A program made the position numbers and the translations under genes. Positions 1-7,414 of a DNA stretch of 57,649 nucleotides are shown here, one piece after another (the first letter of the stretch is position 1; every line of letters starts with the position of its first letter). Source of the DNA: UBA4742 sp002403895 (lineage in GTDB: Bacteria > Actinomycetota > Acidimicrobiia > Acidimicrobiales > Acidimicrobilacustridaceae); assembly GCA_036823295.1 (NCBI GenBank), contig DAISGD010000017.1, positions 1 to 57,649 of the forward strand, written 5' to 3'. The notes beneath the pieces were generated by a model. The model ran no database searches, was not told the DNA's origin, and saw only the letters and a list, made by a program, of their open reading frames with translations.

Positions 1-12
1 GAGGAGTACGAG

Positions 13-96
13 TGCGGCGGGTGGGATTCGAACCCACAAGCCCCGGAGGGCAGCGGGGTTTGAGCCCGCCCTGTATGCCAGTTCCAGCACCGCCGC
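13..96 (-). tRNA. tRNA-Leu (anticodon CAA)
   Basis: On the minus strand this folds as a class II tRNA. The acceptor stem GCGGCGG/CCGCCGC pairs 90-96 with 14-20. The anticodon stem GCGGG/CCCGC encloses loop CTCAAAC, so the anticodon is CAA, reading UUG leucine codons. The variable arm is long (GCCC/GGGC), as expected for Leu. The T-arm GTGGG-TTCGAAT-CCCAC lies at 21-37. The discriminator at position 13 is A. The CCA end is not encoded. Confidence 0.95.
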
Positions 97-108
97 AGCG
101 GCGGCGCC

Positions 109-114
109 ATGGTA
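109..114 (-). promoter_or_regulatory. -10 hexamer for tRNA-Leu(CAA)
   Basis: TACCAT on the minus strand lies 12 nt before the first tRNA base. Transcription would start near 102. The hexamer matches the TAnnnT pattern used repeatedly in this window. No convincing -35 was seen. Confidence 0.5.
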
Positions 115-176
115 GCCGCCGGGTCGGCCCGTTCGAACAGCTCTGTCGTCACGGTTTTGCGTATCTCCCGACTGGG

Positions 177-830
177 TCAGCTGCCGGTCGTGGTCGTGGC
201 GCTCAGGTCGGCGGGGGCGCGGTTGGCGTTGACCGTGGCGAACTTCTCCAACGCCGAGGTGTCCACCGCGGTGCACGTCATGCGCTTGCGCCAGGCGGTG
301 GCCACGATCGGGGTCTTCAGCTCGGAGTTCGGTGACACGATCAAGGTGTCCCCGGCCAGCGCCTGCAACAGGGCCAGGTCATCGGCACTGATCGCGTCGG
401 GCTGGTACTGCAACAGGACCATGCCTCGGGCCAGCAACCCCACCTGGACCGGGTGACGAAGTTCCGCGGTGGACACTGGCGCCACCTCCGGTCCCACGAC
501 GTAGGCGCCCGAGGTGGGCGGGTTGTTGATGTATTCCAGCTCGCGGGCGTTGGGCAGCACCCGGACCACCGAGTTCGGGTCCAGGGCATCGCTCACGGTG
601 GGGCTGCAGGCCTTGGGGCCCGACGCCGTACTGGAGCCTCCGGCCACACTCACCCCCACGACCCCCAACAGAACGGCGACGAGGGCCCCGAAGGCGACCC
701 AGCCCCCCGCCCCGCCAGCCGTGGCCGAACGACGGGTGGTCCCCGGGGTGGTCGTAGCCGGGGAAGCGCCCGCGTCGGCGGGATCCTCGTGCGGAGTCGC
801 GGGTACGCCGGTCATGACCTGGGAGAGCAT
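177..830 (-). CDS. DUF3105 domain membrane-anchored protein
   Basis: About 217 aa. A short polar N-terminus is followed by one membrane segment (GWVAFGALVAVLLGVVGVSVAGG). The exported part carries the DUF3105 signature YINNPPTSGAY and then the hydrophobic VGLLARGMVLLQYQP stretch. In most members that stretch contains a histidine-rich LEHG motif, but here the histidines are largely replaced, so any metal or catalytic role is doubtful. The function of the family is unknown. I chose ATG 830 because TACGCG on the minus strand (843-838) lies 7 nt before it. ATG 815 and an upstream ATG at 860 are alternatives. The gene diverges from the small gene at 854 with almost no spacer, so the two promoters overlap. 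Confidence 0.8.
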   Translation of the reverse strand: MLSQVMTGVPATPHEDPADAGASPATTTPGTTRRSATAGGAGGWVAFGALVAVLLGVVGVSVAGGSSTASGPKACSPTVSDALDPNSVVRVLPNARELEYINNPPTSGAYVVGPEVAPVSTAELRHPVQVGLLARGMVLLQYQPDAISADDLALLQALAGDTLIVSPNSELKTPIVATAWRKRMTCTAVDTSALEKFATVNANRAPADLSATTTTGS

Positions 831-841
831 GGCAGGCCGCG

Positions 842-847
842 TACACT
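842..847 (+). promoter_or_regulatory. -10 hexamer, leaderless start at 854
   Basis: TACACT is followed by 6 nt and then ATG 854, with no room for a ribosome binding site. The same few bases read on the other strand supply a possible -10 for the divergent DUF3105 gene. Confidence 0.55.
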
Positions 848-853
848 CCGCGC

Positions 854-1147
854 ATGTCACGGACGCTGATCGAGCGGCGCCTCACCGAGCTTTCCGAGCG
901 CCTGCGCGACGCCCGCCGCGAGCTGGCGGTGGCCGACGAGCAACTGAACCATCTGGCGGGCGTGGCCGATGAGGCCCGGCTGCGGTCGCTCGTGTCCGAG
1001 ACGCCATTGGCCGAGCAGGAATACCGCGAGGCGTCCCGCCATGCTGAGGCCATGGGCCGCCACCGGGCCGCGGTGGGCCAGACCATCGACCAGCTCGAAC
1101 AGGCCCAGGACGACCTCCTCGACCGGCTCATCGCCGAAGCCGACTGA
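854..1147 (+). CDS. small coiled-coil protein, function unknown
   Basis: 97 aa, highly charged (MSRTLIERRLTELSERLRDA...) and rich in Leu, Glu, Arg and Ala in a heptad-like pattern. It is predicted to be almost wholly helical or coiled coil, with no signal peptide or membrane segment. It starts at ATG 854, 6 nt after a -10 hexamer, so the transcript is probably leaderless. It precedes the ANTAR regulator by about 85 nt, and that regulator has its own promoter. I do not recognise a named family. A DNA- or protein-binding accessory role is possible but unsupported. Confidence 0.75.
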   Translation: MSRTLIERRLTELSERLRDARRELAVADEQLNHLAGVADEARLRSLVSETPLAEQEYREASRHAEAMGRHRAAVGQTIDQLEQAQDDLLDRLIAEAD

Positions 1148-1165
1148 CCGGGCTGGCGTCCGCAG

Positions 1166-1171
1166 TACGAT
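1166..1171 (+). promoter_or_regulatory. -10 hexamer of pdtaR
   Basis: TACGAT would start transcription near 1178 and give a leader of about 55 nt. The leader ends in the ribosome binding site GAGGGGG (1217-1223), 9 nt before the GTG start. Confidence 0.45.
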
Positions 1172-1232
1172 GCGCTGCCGAGCGGCGCCTGTGCTGCCCG
1201 GTCGATCAGCCACCTCGAGGGGGAACGATCCA

Positions 1233-1817
1233 GTGCCCATCCGCGTCGTGATCGCCGAAGACGAAGCGATCATCCGTCTCGACCTCAAGGAGACCCTCGA
1301 AGAGGAGGGCTACCTGGTCGTGGGCGAGACCGGGCGGGGGGACGAGGCCGTGGAACTGGTCAAGGCCCACGGACCCGACATCGCCATCCTGGACATCAAG
1401 ATGCCCGGGCTAGACGGCCTGTCGGCGGCGCGGGAGATCGCGGGGGAACGCCTCGCCGCTGTGCTCATCCTCACCGCCTTCAGTCAGCGCGACCTCATCG
1501 AGCAGGCCCGGGACGCCGGTGCCCTGGCGTATCTGGTGAAGCCGTTTCAACGCAGCGAGCTCATCCCGGCCCTAGAGGTCGCCATCGGGCGGTTCCGGGA
1601 GATGAAGGCGCTGCACGAGCAGGCCCAGAGCCTCGAAGATCAGCTCGAGACGCGCAAGATCGTCGATCGGGCCAAGGGCCGGCTGATGGACAGTCACGGC
1701 CTGAGCGAGCAGGAGGCGTTCAGCTTCATCCAGACGACGGCCATGCAGGAGCGCCAGACCATGAAGGCGATCAGCGAACGGGTCATCGCCGACGAACTCG
1801 TCCCGCCGGCCTCGTGA
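1233..1817 (+). CDS. pdtaR: ANTAR-domain response regulator (PdtaR-like)
   Basis: 194 aa. An N-terminal receiver domain (residues 1-120) shows the acidic pair in IAEDEA, phospho-acceptor Asp54 in AILDIKMPG, Thr in LTAF and Lys in LVKPF. A linker helix leads to an ANTAR domain (about 125-190, IVDRAKGRLMDSHGLSEQEA), which in characterised family members binds paired hexaloop hairpins in nascent RNA and blocks termination. In Mycobacterium tuberculosis PdtaR (Rv1626) is encoded just upstream of polA, as here. GTG 1233 was chosen for its ribosome binding site GAGGGGG and because the protein then begins directly with the receiver fold. The partner kinase, usually PdtaS, is not in the window. Confidence 0.92.
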   Translation: MPIRVVIAEDEAIIRLDLKETLEEEGYLVVGETGRGDEAVELVKAHGPDIAILDIKMPGLDGLSAAREIAGERLAAVLILTAFSQRDLIEQARDAGALAYLVKPFQRSELIPALEVAIGRFREMKALHEQAQSLEDQLETRKIVDRAKGRLMDSHGLSEQEAFSFIQTTAMQERQTMKAISERVIADELVPPAS

Positions 1818-1845
1818 CCGCCTCGATCCCGGGAAGGGCGTGCCA

Positions 1846-4527
1846 ATGAAGATCATGCTGATCGACGGCAACTCGCTGACTTATCGCGCCTTCTTCGCCC
1901 TCCCCACCGATCTCACCACGGCCGGCGGCCAGGTCACCAACGCCGTGTTCGGGTTCACGTCGATGCTCATCAACCTGGTGCGTGACCACCAGCCCGACCG
2001 CACCGTGGTCACCTTCGACCGTCCCGAGCCGACCTTCCGCCACGAGGCGGTCGCCACGTACAAGGCCAACCGGGCCGAGGCGCCGGACATCCTTCGTCAG
2101 CAGATGGGCCTGGTACGCCAGGTCGTGGAGGTCCTGGGGCTCCCCATCGTCGACAAGGCCGGCTTTGAGGCGGACGACGTGATCGCCACCCTGGCCACGT
2201 GGGCCCGCGACGCGGGAGACGACGTCATCATCGTGACGGGCGACCGGGACAGTTACCAGCTGGTCGAAGACCCACACGTCACCGTGCTTTACAACAAGCG
2301 GGGCGTGTCGGACTATGCGCTCTACGACGAGGCCGGCATTTTGGAGCGCACCGGGGTTCCCCCCTCTCTCTATGTGCCCTATGCCGCCCTGCGGGGCGAT
2401 CCCTCCGACAACCTGCCCGGCGTCCCCGGCGTGGGGGAGAAGACGGCGGCCAAGCTCATCTCCGCCTATGGCGGACTGGACGGGATCTTCGCCCACGTGG
2501 ACGACCAGACGCCCAAGCTGCGTCAGAACCTCATGGAACATGAGGGTCAGGCCCGCAGCAACGCCGAGATGATGGTGCTGGTGCGCGATGTCGAGCTGGG
2601 GGTCACGCCCGAGGATCTCGTGCGCGGCCCGGTCGACCCCGAGGCCGTCCAACAGCTGTTCGACTTTCTCGAGTTCCACACCCTCTACGAGCGGTTGGGG
2701 GGCGCCTTCGGCCCGGATCTGGCCCCCGAGGTGAAACCGGTGGGCGTGCTCGAGGCCGAGGTCGTCGAGTCCGACTCGCCCGCCGAGATGGCCGCCGCCC
2801 TGAACTCACTGGGCGCCGGCTCCGGGGTCCTGGCCGTGGCTGCCGCATGGGAAGGGGCCGACGACGGCCGTCACGACCTGGTGGGGTTGGCCCTGGTGGG
2901 CGAGGCCGCGATGGGCGAGGTGTTCTGGGTCCCCACGGCCGGCGTGGACGACCCCGGCGTAGCCGCTGCGCTCGCCGAGCTGGTCGGTCCTGGTGGCCGA
3001 CCCCTGGCCACCCACGCGGCCAAAGGGTTGATGCGAGCGCTGCTCGGGCGCGGGATCGACGTGCGTACGCTCGAGCTGGACACGGCGCTGGCGGCCTACC
3101 TGCTCGACCCGGCCGAGAGCCGTTACGTCCTTGACGACCTGCTGGCCCGCTACGCCCAGCGTCGGTTGCCCGATGGCGACTCGGCCCCCGAGGGCCAGCT
3201 CGACTTCACCAACGATGGCGTGAGCCAGTCGTTGGAGACGGCCCGGCGCGCGCTGGCCGTGGATGCCCTCGTCGCTCCATTGGTGGGCGCCCTCGAGGCT
3301 CAGGGGCTGCGCGACCTCCACGACGACATCGAGGTGCCACTGGTGCGGGTGCTGGCCCGTATGGAGGCGGTGGGCATCGGGGTCGACGTTGACCGGCTCC
3401 GTGCGCTCAACGAGCAGATGGCGACCGAGTGCGAGAGCCTCACCAAACAGATCTGGGCCGACGCCGGGCAGGAGTTCAACGTGAACTCCACGCCTCAGCT
3501 GCGATCGGTGCTGTTCGACACGCTCGGGCTGACCCCGCAGAAGAAGACCAAGACGGGGTTTTCGACTGATGCCTCCTCGCTGGAAAAGCTGCTCGGGGAA
3601 CACCCGATCATCGAGCACCTGCTGCGCTACCGCGAGGTCGAGAAGCTCCGCTCTACCTACGGCGAGGGCCTCCTGGCCGAGGTGGGGCCCGACGGCCGTA
3701 TCCACGCCACGTTCCACCAGACGGTGGCGCGGACGGGGCGCCTCAGCTCGGACGCGCCCAACCTGCACAACATCCCGGTGCGCAGCGAGGTCGGGCGAGG
3801 GTTCCGAGCCGCTTTCGTGCCCGCGCCCGGCTACGAGTTCCTGGTGGCCGACTACAACCAGATCGAGTTGCGCTGCATCGCCCATCTGGCCGAGGACCCG
3901 GGGCTCATCGCCGCGTTCGAATCGGGCACCGACATCCACACCGAGACCGCGGCTCGGGTCTTCGGGGTGACCCACGCCGAGGTGACGAGCGAACAGCGGG
4001 CCAAGGCCAAGATGGTCTCCTACGGGCTGGCCTACGGGATGGAGGCGTACGGCCTGGCCCAACGGCTGTCGATCCCCACACCGGAGGCCCAAGCCATCCT
4101 CGACGCCTATTTCGAGGCGTTCCCGGCGGTGCGGGCGTACATGGAACAGACCGTGGCCGAGGCTCGGGAACGGGGCTACACCGAGACGCTGTTCGGTCGC
4201 CGGCGCCAGATCCCCGAGCTCAGCTCCTCGAACTTCCGCATCCGTCAGGCGGGCGAGCGCCAGGCCATGAACGCCGGCATCCAGGGCCTGGCCGCCGACA
4301 TCTTCAAGGTGGCGCTGGTCCGCCTCGATCGCTCCTTGGAATCGGGCAGCTTCGACAGCCGCGTGATCCTCCAAGTGCACGACGAGGTCATCCTCGAGGT
4401 CCCACCCGAACATCACGACGCGGTGGTGGCGGTCACCCTCGACGCCATGTCCGGTGCGTTCGATCTGCGGGTACCGCTCGAGGTGAACCTGTCCTCGGGC
4501 GCAAGTTGGGCCGATGCCAAGGGCTGA
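1846..4527 (+). CDS. polA: DNA polymerase I
   Basis: 893 aa; fills gaps in excision repair and removes Okazaki primers. A 5' nuclease domain (1-290) has the helix-hairpin-helix LPGVPGVGEKTAAKL. A 3'-5' exonuclease-like domain (about 310-480) has lost the first two acidic motifs: the DTE of E. coli is replaced by VAAA and NLKYD by THAAK, so proofreading should be inactive. The polymerase domain follows, with motif A DYNQIELR (Asp669), motif B KMVSYGLAYG with Tyr726 where E. coli has Phe762, and motif C QVHDEV (Asp846). Tyr here is typical of actinobacterial enzymes and, in known cases, relaxes discrimination against dideoxynucleotides. ATG 1846 is preferred over GTG 1840 because GAAGGG (1833-1838) is then 7 nt upstream. 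It follows pdtaR by 28 nt. Confidence 0.98.
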   Translation: MKIMLIDGNSLTYRAFFALPTDLTTAGGQVTNAVFGFTSMLINLVRDHQPDRTVVTFDRPEPTFRHEAVATYKANRAEAPDILRQQMGLVRQVVEVLGLPIVDKAGFEADDVIATLATWARDAGDDVIIVTGDRDSYQLVEDPHVTVLYNKRGVSDYALYDEAGILERTGVPPSLYVPYAALRGDPSDNLPGVPGVGEKTAAKLISAYGGLDGIFAHVDDQTPKLRQNLMEHEGQARSNAEMMVLVRDVELGVTPEDLVRGPVDPEAVQQLFDFLEFHTLYERLGGAFGPDLAPEVKPVGVLEAEVVESDSPAEMAAALNSLGAGSGVLAVAAAWEGADDGRHDLVGLALVGEAAMGEVFWVPTAGVDDPGVAAALAELVGPGGRPLATHAAKGLMRALLGRGIDVRTLELDTALAAYLLDPAESRYVLDDLLARYAQRRLPDGDSAPEGQLDFTNDGVSQSLETARRALAVDALVAPLVGALEAQGLRDLHDDIEVPLVRVLARMEAVGIGVDVDRLRALNEQMATECESLTKQIWADAGQEFNVNSTPQLRSVLFDTLGLTPQKKTKTGFSTDASSLEKLLGEHPIIEHLLRYREVEKLRSTYGEGLLAEVGPDGRIHATFHQTVARTGRLSSDAPNLHNIPVRSEVGRGFRAAFVPAPGYEFLVADYNQIELRCIAHLAEDPGLIAAFESGTDIHTETAARVFGVTHAEVTSEQRAKAKMVSYGLAYGMEAYGLAQRLSIPTPEAQAILDAYFEAFPAVRAYMEQTVAEARERGYTETLFGRRRQIPELSSSNFRIRQAGERQAMNAGIQGLAADIFKVALVRLDRSLESGSFDSRVILQVHDEVILEVPPEHHDAVVAVTLDAMSGAFDLRVPLEVNLSSGASWADAKG

Positions 4528-4553
4528 GCCGCTTTCACCATGCGCCCGTGTCG

Positions 4554-4572
4554 GGCAGGCCTGCCGTACCAT
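4554..4572 (+). promoter_or_regulatory. promoter with 12-bp palindrome before small membrane gene
   Basis: A perfect palindrome GGCAGGCCTGCC (4554-4565) abuts the -10 hexamer TACCAT (4567-4572). GTG 4581 follows after 8 nt, so the mRNA is probably leaderless. The palindrome occupies the spacer between -35 and -10, where a repressor could bind. No regulator is identified. Confidence 0.45.
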
Positions 4573-4580
4573 CGGGCTCC

Positions 4581-4751
4581 GTGGCGCTGAACTCACGCAA
4601 TACGCGTTTCTTCTGGGTGATGCTCCTGTTGCTCTTCGCCGCCCTCTACCTCGGGATCATGTTCGTCTCGACCGTCGACCGCTGCGGCCAGGGCCCCAAG
4701 CAGTGGCAGTGGGCGCCTCCTCGCTGGGTCTGCACCCGTCCGGGCCTCTGA
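4581..4751 (+). CDS. small single-span membrane protein, function unknown
   Basis: 56 aa. A short basic N-terminus (VALNSRNTRFF) is followed by one membrane helix (WVMLLLLFAALYLGIMFVSTV) and a compact exterior tail with two cysteines (DRCGQ and VCTRPGL) and several tryptophans, which could form a disulfide outside the cell. GTG 4581 was chosen because it lies 8 nt after TACCAT. A longer reading from 4506 would overlap polA and add an unconvincing N-terminus. A strong hairpin 18 nt after the stop looks like its terminator, supporting a separate small transcript. No family recognised. Confidence 0.6.
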   Translation: MALNSRNTRFFWVMLLLLFAALYLGIMFVSTVDRCGQGPKQWQWAPPRWVCTRPGL

Positions 4752-4769
4752 TCGGCCGGCCCCGGCCCA

Positions 4770-4796
4770 GGCTGCGCCCGCTCACCGGGCGCAGCC
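4770..4796 (+). terminator. hairpin terminator after small membrane gene
   Basis: Perfect 11-bp stem GGCTGCGCCCG / CGGGCGCAGCC with 5-nt loop CTCAC. No U-tract follows, as is common for terminators of high-GC actinobacteria. Confidence 0.6.
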
Positions 4797-4827
4797 CACC
4801 CTGGTCACCAGCCGAGCGGCCGGCCTC

Positions 4828-5601
4828 TTGATCGAGGACCAGCCGTCGGACCACTGGTTCGAGCCCATGGCGGACCATCTCGGTGCCGCCTACCTGCGGT
4901 ACTCCTTCACGCGGGGCACCGGCAACGAGGTGGCATTCCTGGCCGAGGAGCTCGACTTGGGCGCTGGCAGCCGCGTCCTCGATGTCGGCTGCGGCCCGGG
5001 GCGTCACGCGCTGGCCTTGGCCCAGCGCGGTGTCGAGGTGGTGGGCATCGACATCTCCACCCGATTCGTCGACCTGGCGCGCCAAGCGGCGGAGGCGCTG
5101 GCGCCAGACGTTCCTGTGCCGACGTTCCTGCGCCTCGACGCTCGGGAGCTCCTGTTCGACGGCGAGTTCGATGCGGTGATCTCGCTGTGCCAGGGCGCCT
5201 TCGGGCTCTTGGGCCGAGATCTCCCCGACGCCGGCTCGGTGCCGCTCGACCCCGATGGCGTGGTGTTGTCGGGCATGGCCCGCGCCCTACGCCCGGGCGG
5301 GCGCGTCGCAGTGTCCGCCTTCTCCGCCTACTTCCAGGTCCACTTCCTGGAGTCGACGGACACGTTCGACGCCGATCGCGGGGTGAACCACGAGCGCACC
5401 GCGCTCCGCTCAGAGGACGGGATCGAGGCCGACTTCGACCTGTGGACGAGTTGCTTCACGCCTCGCGAGCTCCGGCTGCTGGCCGGGGCCGCTGGCCTCG
5501 AGGTGGAGCACATCTGGTCGGTGACCCCGGGGGCGTACACCCAGCGTCCCCCCGACCTGGATCATCCGGAGTTCCTGGTCATCGCTGGCCGGCCGGACTG
5601 A
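4828..5601 (+). CDS. class I SAM-dependent methyltransferase
   Basis: 257 aa, soluble. The Rossmann-type SAM site is clear: motif I VLDVGCGPGRHA (about residues 50-61), the acidic end of strand 2 in VVGIDIS, and later FDAVISLCQGAFGLL and ALRPGGRVAVSAFS. The N-terminal segment HWFEPMADHLGAAYLRYSF has the look of a family-specific lid. Substrate unknown. The likely start is TTG 4828, which keeps the WFEP segment; ATG 4867 would remove part of it. It sits between polA and rpsA, which adjoin in mycobacteria, so it is an insertion relative to that order. No clear ribosome binding site. Confidence 0.85.
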   Translation: MIEDQPSDHWFEPMADHLGAAYLRYSFTRGTGNEVAFLAEELDLGAGSRVLDVGCGPGRHALALAQRGVEVVGIDISTRFVDLARQAAEALAPDVPVPTFLRLDARELLFDGEFDAVISLCQGAFGLLGRDLPDAGSVPLDPDGVVLSGMARALRPGGRVAVSAFSAYFQVHFLESTDTFDADRGVNHERTALRSEDGIEADFDLWTSCFTPRELRLLAGAAGLEVEHIWSVTPGAYTQRPPDLDHPEFLVIAGRPD

Positions 5602-5653
5602 CGTCCGGATCGACATCCGGATCCCCAGGCTGGGGCGCATTTCGGTGTGATGG

Positions 5654-5659
5654 TACGCT
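5654..5659 (+). promoter_or_regulatory. -10 hexamer of rpsA
   Basis: TACGCT in the 142-nt gap before rpsA would start transcription near 5666 and give a leader of about 78 nt. The leader carries ribosome binding site GAGAAGG (5730-5736), 7 nt before GTG 5744. The gap also holds a direct repeat, TCCGGATC spaced by GACA, near 5603-5622. Confidence 0.45.
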
Positions 5660-5743
5660 CTGCGCCCCGGCGCGCGTGGACCGTCCCGCTCGCCGTGCGC
5701 CGCCTCGTGCGGCATGTCCGGAAAACCCAGAGAAGGCGATCAC

Positions 5744-7306
5744 GTGTCCGAGCAGGTCAGTCCTGAACCCGCCGAGGTGGCTTCTGCCGCCGAGGCCCCC
5801 GAGTCCGTCCCCCCCTACGAAGCCAACCCCGAAGCGGTCGAAGCGACCCCGGAACCGGCTGACCCCAGCCCGACGGCGGCGACGCCGACCGGCATGGGCA
5901 CGTTCGCCGATGATGGCAGCTACGTCCCCCGGCAGGTGACCGAGGACGATCTCGGCGGCATGTCCATGGACGACGCCTATACCGCCACCATGGTGAAGGT
6001 CGAGGACGGCCAAATCGTCGAGGGCACGGTGGTGAAGGTCGATCGGGACGAGGTCCTGCTCGACATCGGCTATAAGTCCGAGGGGGTGATCCCGGCTCGT
6101 GAGCTGTCGATCCGCAACGACGTCGATCCGAGCGAGATCGTGTCGTTGGGCGATGCCATCGAAGCCCTTGTCCTCCAGAAGGAGGACAAGGAGGGCCGTC
6201 TCGTACTGTCCAAGAAGCGGGCCCAGTACGAACGGGCCTGGGGCACGATCGAGAAGATCAAAGAAGAAGAAGGCGTCGTCAGCGGCCCGGTCATCGAGGT
6301 CGTCAAGGGCGGTCTCATCATTGACATCGGCCTCCGCGGCTTCCTGCCCGCCTCCCTGGTCGAGTTGCGCCGCGTGCGCGACCTCCAGCCCTATGTGGGT
6401 CGGAGCCTCGAAGCCAAGATCATCGAGCTCGACAAGAACCGCAACAACGTGGTGCTGTCCCGCCGGGCTTGGCTGGAAGAAACCCAGAAGGAACAGCGCG
6501 AGGATTTCCTGGCCAACCTCAAGCCGGGCGAGGTCCGTAAGGGTGTGGTGTCGTCTGTCGTGAACTTTGGCGCCTTCGTGGACCTCGGTGGCATGGACGG
6601 GCTCGTCCATGTGTCGGAGCTGTCGTGGAAGCACGTCGACCATCCCGGCTCGGTTGTCCAGGTGGGCGACGAGATCGAGGTGCAGGTGCTCGAGGTCGAC
6701 CTGGACCGGGAGCGCATCAGCCTCTCGCTCAAGGCCACCCAGCAAGATCCGTGGCAGGAGTTCGCCACCAACCACCGGGTGGGCGAGCTGGTCTACGGCC
6801 GGGTCACGAAGCTCGTGCCCTTTGGTGCATTCGTGCAGGTGGGCGATGGGATCGAGGGCCTGGTCCACATCTCCGAGATGTCGGCGCACCACGTCGACCT
6901 TCCCGAGCAGGTCGTCACCCCGGGCGAGGAACTGTGGGTCAAGATCATCGATCTCGACCTCCAGCGTCGCCGGATCAGCTTGTCCATCAAGCAGGCCGCT
7001 GAGGGTGGCGTAGTGGCCGCCGAGTACCAGGAGCACTTCGGCGAGCACGCCTACGACGACGAGGGCAACTACGTCGGCACCGACACCACCGAGGCCCAGG
7101 AGGCCTGGGCGGAGCTTTACGGCGACGTCGAGGCACCCGCTGGCGAGGCCCCGGCCGAGCCTGTGGTTGAGTCCGAGCCAGCGGCTGAGTCCGTGGTCGA
7201 TGCCGCTGGTGCGCCCGCGGCCGAGCCCGAGACCGAGCCGGCCGCTGAGGTCATGGCGCCGGTCCCCGAGGTTCCGGTCGAGGAGTCCACGCCCGACGAG
7301 GCTTGA
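5744..7306 (+). CDS. rpsA: 30S ribosomal protein S1
   Basis: 520 aa. Four S1 RNA-binding repeats follow an acidic, Ala/Pro/Glu-rich N-terminal tail: VEGTVVKVDRDEVLLDIGYK, then VSGPVIEVVKGGLIIDIG, then RKGVVSSVVNFGAFVDLGG and VYGRVTKLVPFGAFVQVGD, the last two being the most canonical. The C-terminus is a long Glu/Ala/Pro tail without predicted fold. Four repeats rather than six is the usual actinobacterial form. GTG 5744 is preferred over ATG 5714 because it has a well-placed GAGAAGG. S1 recruits mRNA to the 30S subunit. Many genes in this window appear to lack leaders, so only part of the transcriptome would need it in the classical way. Confidence 0.97.
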   Translation: MSEQVSPEPAEVASAAEAPESVPPYEANPEAVEATPEPADPSPTAATPTGMGTFADDGSYVPRQVTEDDLGGMSMDDAYTATMVKVEDGQIVEGTVVKVDRDEVLLDIGYKSEGVIPARELSIRNDVDPSEIVSLGDAIEALVLQKEDKEGRLVLSKKRAQYERAWGTIEKIKEEEGVVSGPVIEVVKGGLIIDIGLRGFLPASLVELRRVRDLQPYVGRSLEAKIIELDKNRNNVVLSRRAWLEETQKEQREDFLANLKPGEVRKGVVSSVVNFGAFVDLGGMDGLVHVSELSWKHVDHPGSVVQVGDEIEVQVLEVDLDRERISLSLKATQQDPWQEFATNHRVGELVYGRVTKLVPFGAFVQVGDGIEGLVHISEMSAHHVDLPEQVVTPGEELWVKIIDLDLQRRRISLSIKQAAEGGVVAAEYQEHFGEHAYDDEGNYVGTDTTEAQEAWAELYGDVEAPAGEAPAEPVVESEPAAESVVDAAGAPAAEPETEPAAEVMAPVPEVPVEESTPDEA

Positions 7307-7355
7307 ACGCGTCCCGCTGTGCCATTTCCGGTGGAAACACCTGAGGTTGATTTCG

Positions 7356-7397
7356 GGAAAGGCCCACGCCGGCGAGCGTCGGAGTGGGTCCCTTTCC
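7356..7397 (+). terminator. rpsA terminator hairpin
   Basis: Long imperfect hairpin about 50 nt after the rpsA stop: GGAAAGG (7356-7362) pairs with CCTTTCC (7391-7397), CCCAC (7363-7367) with GTGGG (7384-7388), and CCG with CGG inside. No U-run follows. A smaller hairpin, TTCC-GGT-GGAA, lies just before it near 7326-7336. Confidence 0.6.
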
Positions 7398-7414
7398 GCG
7401 TGTTTCCGACGGGC

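Noticed and set aside
13..96. tRNA-Leu genes at the window ends as attachment sites of an integrated element
   Set aside because: There is no integrase, no repeat of the tRNA 3' end elsewhere in the window, and the interior is core chromosomal synteny.
2806..4596. 596-codon open frame antisense to polA
   Set aside because: polA is certain on the plus strand. The antisense frame shows no domain, start signal or promoter.
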